Assembly: GCF_000715075.1 (NCBI RefSeq)
Contig: NC_134081.1
Span: forward strand, 62,127,653-62,191,652
DNA length: 64,000 nt
From: Nicotiana tabacum
Lineage: Eukaryota > Streptophyta > Magnoliopsida > Solanales > Solanaceae
Direction of reading: 5' to 3'
The notes below the pieces were generated by a model, which saw only the letters and a list, made by a program, of their open reading frames with translations, ran no database searches and was not told where the DNA came from. Positions 57,883 through 64,000 of the stretch are shown here, one piece after another (the first letter of the stretch is position 1; the number at the start of each line of letters is the position of its first letter). The position numbers and the translations under genes were made by a program.

Positions 57883-59452
57883 AGACAGAGCTGCCTGCTT
57901 GATACATGAGGACAATATAGTGTCTTCTCATCTCCAGATTGAGCATGCATGCATACTAATACCATTGGATAATGATATGACACTATGCTGTCAATACCAA
58001 AAAACAGATGTGAGCAACAGTTTTCCTTGTATTTCAGGTGAGTAGATATCCTCAGTTTGATATACCAGTACCAACAATTGATACGCAAAGAAGCGGATCA
58101 TATGTGCAGCCATATAATTCTGTGAATAAATGTTATCACATCTAGTATAAGCCTTATCTATGAGATGCCTACTTGACTCTATGGTCTTGTATGTTGTTAA
58201 ACCACCCCCAGAATAAGCATGATAACATGCTAATACCACTAAGAAATAGTCTAACACCACACAAACATTACACAGTAGTCAAGATCAGGCCATGTGATAG
58301 CTTTCTGTGTAGGTACATCAGATTGATATCCAAGCCAAGCTGCTTGTGATGTATAGCAGGATAGCTTCCATTTTTTTGAACCTGATGTGTACTAACATAT
58401 GTGTTGTTACTGAGTACGTACAGTAGATTGCTGACCATTTCAAGCTGATTGAAATTGATATGTATAGCATGATTGTGTTGTCATTTGTATTGCTGACGTG
58501 TTGTTGTTGTAATGTGTTGAAAAACCCCATAATGAGCATTACAATATGCTAACACCTCTGGGAGTTGATACTAGCATAAATAGGCAGTAAGAATCTTCTG
58601 GGGAGCAGCAGACATATGTTGTGTAGAAACAGTAACGCTTGACTGATGTTCTACTGAGTTTTTGTGATGTCAACACCCCTTTGTATACTTGCCAGAGCAA
58701 TCTTATCGTATCTATGAAACTTGTAAAATGAAGCAAACAAGTTAGGATGTAATGTTGTGCTCCCAGGTTCTTGTGTGCGCTGAAAGCTTTGAGGATGACT
58801 GGATGGTGAGTGATGGTGAATGGTTGTTGTATGTGCTCGCTTGTGAATATCTTGTTGGTTATCTTCAAGTCATTCCCACATAGCAGTAAACAGTGGCAAC
58901 TCCAACTGGCAGTTAATAACATACCAAACACTTAACATTAACCAATTAAACCAGTAGTTGTTGAGTAAGCAGTACTGGTTCTGCTGAAAACCATCATTTC
59001 TGTGATTGTCTTCTGTGCAGAAGCAGTGCAGGTTGAGCATCCTTTAGTATCTGTATGAAACTCGTCTATACTATTGCCTCCATTTTCTAAGCATGTTATT
59101 AACACCTGCAAATTGTAACAAACAGGGTTATGAAATGTATTTATGCTCCAAGACTGTTGTGTTTTCTGGTGGCAATGAAGAGGTTTTGGATTGCAGGGGA
59201 ATAGCCATAACCAATCAAGCATCGACACCCTTCAATTGGCATGTACTTGAACTGCATATTCAATATTTGTTACTGGTGCTGCAGCCAAGCATTTACAAGT
59301 GGTCACAACAGAATGTGAAAATCCCTGGAGATGTGTAGAAACAATCAGTCCATGTTATTGCCTCGGTTTTCTAAGGACATTGACTATAGCTTGTTGGCAT
59401 ATTACAATCAACACTACTCATGCATCTACACCCTTCAAGCCTGGAGTATGTA
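57883..59452. repeat. Satellite monomer 4 (type B)
   Basis: Type B, almost the same as monomer 2 in its second half, including the B2/B4-only variants. Private differences include ATGTTGTTAAACC near 58193 and CTGCATATTC near 59254. Confidence 0.95.
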
Positions 59453-61020
59453 AGACAGAGCTGCCTGCTTGATACATGAGGACAATATAGTGTCTTCTCA
59501 TCTCCAGATTGAGCATGCATGCACACTAATACCATTGGATAATGATATGACACTATACTGTCAATACCAAAAAACAGATGTGAGCAACAGTTTTCCTTGT
59601 ATTTCAGGTGAGTAGATATCCTCAGTTTGATATACCAGTACCAATAATTGATACGCAAAGAAGCGGATCATATGTGCAGCCATATAATTCTGTGAATAAA
59701 TGTTATCACATCTAGTATAAGCCTTATCTATGAGATGCCTGCTTGACTCTATGGTCTTGTATGGTGTTAAACCACCCCCAGAATAAGCATGATAACATGC
59801 TAATACCACTAAGAAATAGTCTAACACCACACAAACATTACACAGTAGTCAAGATCAGGCCATGTGATAACTTTCTGTGTAGGTACATCAGATTGATGTC
59901 CAAGCCAAGCTGTTTGTGATGTATAGCAGGATAGCTTCCATTTTTTTGAACCTGATGTGTACTAACATATGTGTTGTTACTGAGTACGTACAGTAGATTG
60001 CTAACCATTTCAAGCTGATTGAAATTGATATGTATAGCATGATTGTGTTGTCATTTGTATTGCTGACGTGTTGTTGTTGTAATGTGTTGAAAAACCCCAT
60101 AATGAGCATTACAATATGCTAACACCTCTGGGAGTTGATACTAGCATAAATAGGCAGTAAGAATCTTCTGGGGAGCAGCAGACATATGTTGTGTAGAAAC
60201 AGTAACGCTTGACTGATGTTCTACTGAGTTTTTGTGATGTCAACACCCCTTTGTATACTTGCCAGAGCAATCTTATCCTATCTATGAAACTTGTAAAATG
60301 AAGCAAACAAGTTAGGATGTAATGTTGTGCTCCCAGGTTCTTGTGTGCGCTGAAAGCTTTGAGGATGACTGGATGGTGAGTGATGGTGAATGGTTGTTGT
60401 TTGTGCTGGCTTGTGAATATCTTGTTGGTTATCTTCAAGTCATTCCCACATAGCAGTAAATAGTGGCAACTCCAACTGGCAGTTAATAACATACCAAACA
60501 CTGAACATTAACCAATTAAACCAGTAGTTGTTGAGTAAGCAGTACTGGTTCTGCTGAAAACCATCATTTCTGTGATTGTCTTTTGTGCAGAAGCAGTGCA
60601 GGTTGAGCATCCTTTAGTATCTGTATGAAACTAGTCTATACTATTGCCTCCATTTTCTAAGCATGTTATTAACACCTGCAAATTGTAACAAACAGGGTTA
60701 TGAAATGTATTTATGCTCCAAGACTGTTGTGTTTTCTGGTGGCAATGAAGAGGTTGGATTGCAGGGGAATAGCCATAACCAATCAAGCATCGACACCCTT
60801 CAATTGGCATGTACTTGAATTGCAGATTCAATATTTGTTACTGGTGCTGCAGCCAAGCATTTACAAGTGGTCACAACAGAATGTGAAAATCCCTGGAGAT
60901 GTGCAGAAACAATTAGTCCATGTTATTGCCTCGGTTTTCTAAGGACATTGACTATAGCTTGTTGGCATATTACAATCAACACTACTCATGCATCTACACC
61001 CTTCAAGCCTGGAGTATGTA
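59453..61020. repeat. Satellite monomer 5 (type A, 1568 bp)
   Basis: Type A. The GAGGTTTTGG site reads GAGGTTGG (2-bp deletion near 60755). Confidence 0.95.
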
Positions 61021-62590
61021 AGATAGAGCTGCCTGCTTGATACATGAGGACAATATAGTGTCTTCTCATCTCCAGATTGAGCATGCATGCATACTAATAC
61101 CATTGGATAATGATATGACACTATGCTGTCAATACCAAAAAACAGATGTGAGCAACAGTTTTCCTTGTATTTCAGGTGAGTAGATATCCTCAGTTTGATA
61201 TACCAGTACCAACAATTGATACGCAAAGAAGCGGATCATATGTGCAGCCATATAATTCTGTGAATAAATGTTATCACATCTAGTATAAGCCTTATCTATG
61301 AGATGCCTGCTTGACTCTATGGTCTTGTATGGTGTTAAACCACCCCCAGAATAAGCATGATAACATGCTAATACCACTAAGAAATAGTCTAACACCACAC
61401 AAACATTACACAGTAGTCAAGATCAGGCCATGTGATAACTTTCTGTGTAGGTACATCAGATTGATGTCCAAGCCAAGCTGCTTGTGATGTATAGCAGGAT
61501 AGCTTCCATTTTTTTGAACCTGATGTGTACTAACATATGTGTTGTTACTGAGTACGTACAGTAGATTGCTGACCATTTCAAGCTGATTGAAATTGATATG
61601 TATAGCATGATTGTGTTGTCATTTATATTGCTGACGTGTTGTTGTTGTAATGTGTTGAAAAACCCCATAATGAGCATTACAATATGCTAACACCTCTGGG
61701 AGTTGATACTAGCATAAATAGGCAGTAAGAATCTTCTGGGGAGCAGCAGACATATGTTGTGTAGAAACAGTAACGCTTGACTGATGTTCTACTGAGTTTT
61801 TGTGATGTCAACATCCCTTTGTATACTTGCCAGAGCAATCTTATCCTATCTATGAAACTTGTAAAATGAAGCAAACAAGTTAGGATGTAATGTTGTGCTC
61901 CCAGGTTCTTGTGTGCGCTGAAAGCTTTGAGGATGACTGGATGGTGAGTGATGGTGAATGGTTGTTGTTTGTGCTGGCTTGTGAATATCTTGTTGGTTAT
62001 CTTCAAGTCATTCCCACATAGCAGTAAACAGTGGCAACTCCAACTGGCAGTTAATAACATACCAAACACTGAACATTAACCAATTAAACCAGTAGTTGTT
62101 GAGTAAGCAGTACTGGTTCTGCTGAAAACCATCATTTCTGTGATTGTCTTCTGTGCAGAAGCAGTGCAGGTTGAGCATCCTTTAGTATCTGTATGAAACT
62201 CGTCTATACTATTGCCTCCATTTTCTAAGCATGTTATTAACACCTGCAAATTGTAACAAACAGGGTTATGAAATGTATTTATGCTCCAAGACTGTTGTGT
62301 TTTCTGGTGGCAATGAAGAGGTTTTGGATTGCAGGGGAATAGCCATAACCAATCAAGCATCGACACCCTTCAATTGGCATGTACTTGAACTGCAGATTCA
62401 ATATTTGTTACTGGTGCTGCAGCCAAGCATTTACAAGTGGTCACAACAGAATGTGAAAATCCCTGGAGATGTGCAGAAACAATCAGTCCATGTTATTGCC
62501 TCGGTTTTCTAAGGACATTGACTATAGCTTGTTGGCATATTACAATCAACACTACTCATGCATCTACACCCTTCAAGCCTGGAGTATGTA
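61021..62590. repeat. Satellite monomer 6 (type B)
   Basis: Type B by GCATACTAAT, TCTTCTGTGCAG, AAACTCGTCTATA and CAATCAG, but it lacks the extra variants shared by monomers 2 and 4. Confidence 0.93.
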
Positions 62591-64000
62591 AGACAGAGCT
62601 GCCTGCTTGATACATGAGGACAATATAGTGTCTTCTCATCTCCAGATTGAGCATGCATGCACACTAATACCATTGGATAATGATATGACACTATACTGTC
62701 AATACCAAAAAACAGATGTGAGCAACAGTTTTCCTTGTATTTCAGGTGAGTAGATATCCTCAGTTTGATATACCAGTACCAATAATTGATACGCAAAGAA
62801 GCGGATCATATGTGCAGCCATATAATTCTGTGAATAAATGTTATCACATCTAGTATAAGCCTTATCTATGAGATGCCTGCTTGACTCTATGGCCTTGTAT
62901 GGTGTTAAACCACCCCCAGAATAAGCATGATAACATGCTAATACCACTAAGAAATAGTCTAACACCACACAAACATTACACAGTAGTCAAGATCAGGCCA
63001 TGTGATAACTTTCTGTGTAGGTACATCAGATTGATATCCAAGCCAAGCTGCTTGTGATGTATAGCAGGATAGCTTCCATTTTTTTGAACCTGATGTGTAC
63101 TAACATATGTGTTGTTACTGAGTACGTACAGTAGATTGCTAACCATTTCAAGCTGATTGAAATTGATATGTATAGCATGATTGTGTTGTCATTTGTATTG
63201 CTGACGTGTTGTTGTTGTAATGTGTTGAAAAACCCCATAATGAGCATTACAATATGCTAACACCTCTGGGAGTTGATACTAGCATAAATAGGCAGTAAGA
63301 ATCTTCTGGGGAGCAGCAGACATATGTTGTGTAGAAACAGTAACGCTTGACTGATGTTCTACTGAGTTTTTGTGATGTCAACACCCCTTTGTATACTTGC
63401 CAGAGCAATCTTATCCTATCTATGAAACTTGTAAAATGAAGCAAACAAGTTAGGATGTAATGTTGTGCTCCCAGGTTCTTGTGTGCGCTGAAAGCTTTGA
63501 GGATGACTGGATGGTGAGTGATGGTGAATGGTTGTTGTTTGTGCTGGCTTGTGAATATCTTGTTGGTTATCTTCAAGTCATTCCCACATAGCAGTAAATA
63601 GTGGCAACTCCAACTGGCAGTTAATAACATACCAAACACTGAACATTAACCAATTAAACCAGTAGTTGTTGAGTAAGCAGTACTGGTTCGGCTGAAAACC
63701 ATCATTTCTGTGATTGTCTTTTGTGCAGAAGCAGTGCAGGTTGAGCATCATTTAGTATCTGTATGAAACTAGTCTATACTATTGCCTCCATTTTCTAAGC
63801 ATGTTATTAACACCTGCAAATTGTAACAAACATGGTTATGAAATGTATTTATGCTCCAAGACTGTTGTGTTTTCTGGTGGCAATGAAGAGGTTTTGGATT
63901 GCAGGGGAATAGCCATAACCAATCAAGCATCGACACCCTTCAATTGGCATGTACTTGAATTGCAGATTCAATATTTGTTACTGGTGCTGCAGCCAAGCAT
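62591..64000. repeat. Satellite monomer 7 (type A, cut by the window end)
   Basis: The first 1410 bases of a type A monomer. Private variants include GGTTCGGCTG near 63686 and AACATGGTTATG near 63830. Confidence 0.93.

Larger units (their letters stand above)
53173..64000. repeat. Satellite array, 1570-bp monomer, 6.9 copies, continuing past the window
   Basis: Counting from the shared AGACAGAG start, monomers begin at 53173, 54743, 56313, 57883, 59453, 61021 and 62591. All are 1570 bp except the fifth (1568), which lost two T near 60755. By eye neighbouring monomers are about 97-99% alike. Diagnostic sites alternate strictly, giving a 3140-bp dimer. The monomer has no match to the retroelements here and no recognisable protein. 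ORFs on both strands recur simply because the copies are alike. Confidence 0.97.

Overview
The window looks like intergenic, repeat-dense nuclear DNA of a flowering plant. No host single-copy gene, rRNA, tRNA or CRISPR array was recognised. The LTR retrotransposons resemble those I know from Solanaceae genomes: long 2.5-3 kb LTRs with TGTAATGACCC/TGTCACGACCC termini, initiator-Met PBS and Tekay-type chromoviral polyproteins. The exact species cannot be read from this sequence.

Layout. (1) 1-13957: remnants of a minus-strand Tat-lineage Ty3/gypsy element (gag, protease, RT, RNase H and a second archaeal-type RNase H). It is split by a nearly intact plus-strand chromovirus, here called element 1 (323-10523), which has paired 2.51 kb LTRs, a perfect GAAAG target-site duplication, PBS, PPT and a gag-pol kept in one reading frame but carrying scattered stop codons. 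(2) About 14020-15948: a broken coiled-coil gene with one visible intron, of a type I associate with extra ORFs of Tat elements. (3) 16171-25984: element 2, an older and badly decayed chromovirus with a truncated 5' LTR. (4) 25985-26454: a Ty1/copia polyprotein fossil, cut by a reverse-oriented LTR fragment (26455-27342). (5) 27343-37270: element 3, LTR-PBS-internal-PPT-LTR with no recognisable gag or pol (LARD-like) and two mismatched LTRs. (6) 37470-38114: a minus-strand gag fragment. (7) 38140-51455: element 4, a chromovirus arranged as LTR-internal-LTR-partial internal-partial LTR, followed by a reverse-oriented LTR (51455-52740). (8) 53173 to the window end: a tandem array of a 1570-bp satellite monomer, about 6.9 copies, running off the right edge.

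The transposon genes form the usual copy-out machinery: gag particle, protease, RT/RNase H, integrase with a C-terminal chromodomain-like tail that in this lineage targets heterochromatin. Every copy here is broken. Element 3 has only the cis signals (PBS, PPT, LTR ends), so it would have depended on proteins from relatives such as elements 1, 2 and 4.

The most interesting signals are the satellite array and a small hairpin. The array alternates two monomer types in a strict A-B-A-B-A-B-A order (a 3140-bp higher-order repeat), and its monomers seem to be built from older diverged sub-repeats. The hairpin sits just upstream of the polypurine tract in all four chromovirus-like elements and shows compensatory base changes between elements 1 and 4.
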